Assembly: GCA_012727435.1 (NCBI GenBank)
Contig: JAAYHB010000013.1
Span: 1 to 42,141 of the forward strand
Direction of reading: 5' to 3'
Source of the DNA: Clostridiales bacterium
GTDB lineage: Bacteria; Bacillota; Clostridia; Oscillospirales; CAG-272
Length of the DNA: 42,141 nt
Shown here: in pieces, positions 41,854 to 42,141 of the stretch
Position numbering within the stretch: position 1 is the stretch's first letter
Layout of the letters: every line of letters begins with the position of its first letter
Notes under the pieces: model-generated
What the model was told of the DNA's origin: nothing
The model's input: the letters and a program-made list of their open reading frames with translations, nothing else
The model's database searches: none
Translations under genes and position numbers: made by a program

Positions 41854-41882
41854 ATTATATACCCGCGCGCTGTAATTGTCAA
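41854..41882 (-). promoter_or_regulatory. Distal promoter (candidate small RNA or SH3 lipoprotein leader)
   Basis: On the minus strand, TTGACA (41877-41882) and TATAAT (41854-41859) are 17 bases apart, a perfect consensus. It lies 169 bases upstream of the proximal promoter. Confidence 0.8.
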
Positions 41883-41961
41883 TTCCTATGATAATTTTTG
41901 TGTTCAGACGACAAAAAAAGCGTAATTTCTGATTTTTGTTAAAAATTTTTCCAAAAAACTA

Positions 41962-41990
41962 TTGACAAACCCAGAATTATGTGTTACAAT
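41962..41990 (+). promoter_or_regulatory. Promoter of the riboswitch-controlled transcript
   Basis: TTGACA (41962-41967) and TACAAT (41985-41990) are 17 bases apart. A hairpin, GAGTGAAT/ATTCACTC (42007-42026), would be near the start of the transcript, just before the riboswitch. Confidence 0.8.
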
Positions 41991-42055
41991 CGAGGCCGAC
42001 TACATGGAGTGAATAATAATTCACTCTATGCATTCCCGAAAAACGAAATATCAAC

Positions 42056-42141
42056 CTCACGATAATGGCAAACCTGCCGAAAGGCAGCGACGCAAAGCTA
42101 GAGGGCCTTCGTCAGCAAAATACGCTGTACATGGCAGCCAG
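42056..42141 (+). ncRNA. Cyclic-di-GMP-I (GEMM-I) riboswitch, cut by the window end
   Basis: The core signatures are in order: CACG (42058-42061), GGCAAACC (42067-42074), the P2 hairpin CTGCC-GAAA-GGCAG (42074-42087) with its GNRA loop, GACGCAAAGC (42089-42098), GGGCC and ATGGCAGCC (42131-42139). The regulated gene lies beyond the window, and its 5' end is not seen, so the effect (on or off) is unknown. The cell must therefore use cyclic-di-GMP signalling. Confidence 0.93.

Noticed and set aside
41772-41880. tRNA or known riboswitch on either strand
   Set aside because: The stretch folds, but no tRNA arms, T-psi-C loop or known riboswitch core could be found.

Overview
The window (42,141 bases, roughly half G+C) looks like a chromosomal segment of an anaerobic, Gram-positive member of the Clostridia. 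The reasons are sigma-A type promoters (TTGACA-17-TATAAT), strong AGGAGG ribosome sites, a sepF/yggS/yggT division cluster with ileS and lspA, rubrerythrin and ferredoxin genes, a BY-kinase capsule locus and a class I cyclic-di-GMP riboswitch. The exact family cannot be told from the sequence. No rRNA, tRNA, CRISPR array, transposase or integrase was recognised.

Region 1 (1-4200) is a redox or nitrosative-stress island. It holds a DUF1858-DUF438-hemerythrin-PAS protein, a Crp/Fnr regulator on the opposite strand, a small CxxC DUF1858 protein, a double cupin, a ferredoxin and a glutaredoxin-like protein. The DUF438 gene and the DUF1858 gene carry the same perfect 16-base palindrome, TGTTGTTATAACAACA. 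In both, a TATAAT box starts exactly 29.5 bases past the palindrome centre, which puts the palindrome near -41.5, the place for class II Crp/Fnr activation. The regulator reads away from the second copy and has a one-base frameshift in its DNA-binding helix.

Region 2 (4500-13120) has a MoxR/DUF58/DUF4129-like operon, a solitary phage-type baseplate/tail-fibre protein with no other phage genes, a Gfo/Idh/MocA oxidoreductase and a serpin lipoprotein. Region 3 (13170-17410) is surface-polysaccharide synthesis: CpsD kinase, CpsC adaptor and CpsB phosphatase from one promoter, next to a CapD-type dehydratase. The dehydratase, an O-antigen ligase-like protein and a HAD phosphatase form the tail of a long minus-strand run. 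That run reads (upstream to downstream) MFS transporter, GDPD, queA, miaA, HlyD-like protein, yggS, sepF, yggT, ileS, lspA, rluD-type synthase, HAD, ligase, CapD (31608 down to 15559).

Region 4 (31640-42141) starts with divergent promoters and tcdA-rnhA. It continues with a large CehA/McbA-like lipoprotein with a lamin-tail domain, a Fur/PerR-type regulator plus rubrerythrin operon with an inverted repeat over its -10 box, a GH4 glycosidase, a DUF5685 plus Cys-rich J-domain pair, a small membrane protein and an SH3 lipoprotein. The lipoprotein has two stacked consensus promoters. The distal one starts a GC-rich structured RNA of about 113 nt that ends in a terminator-like hairpin. The window ends inside a cyclic-di-GMP-I riboswitch whose target gene lies just beyond the edge.

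Most genes are known families. The least explained items are the shared operator architecture, the lone tail-fibre protein, the Cys-rich DUF5685/J-domain pair, the candidate small RNA and a family of GGGG/CCCC hairpin repeats.
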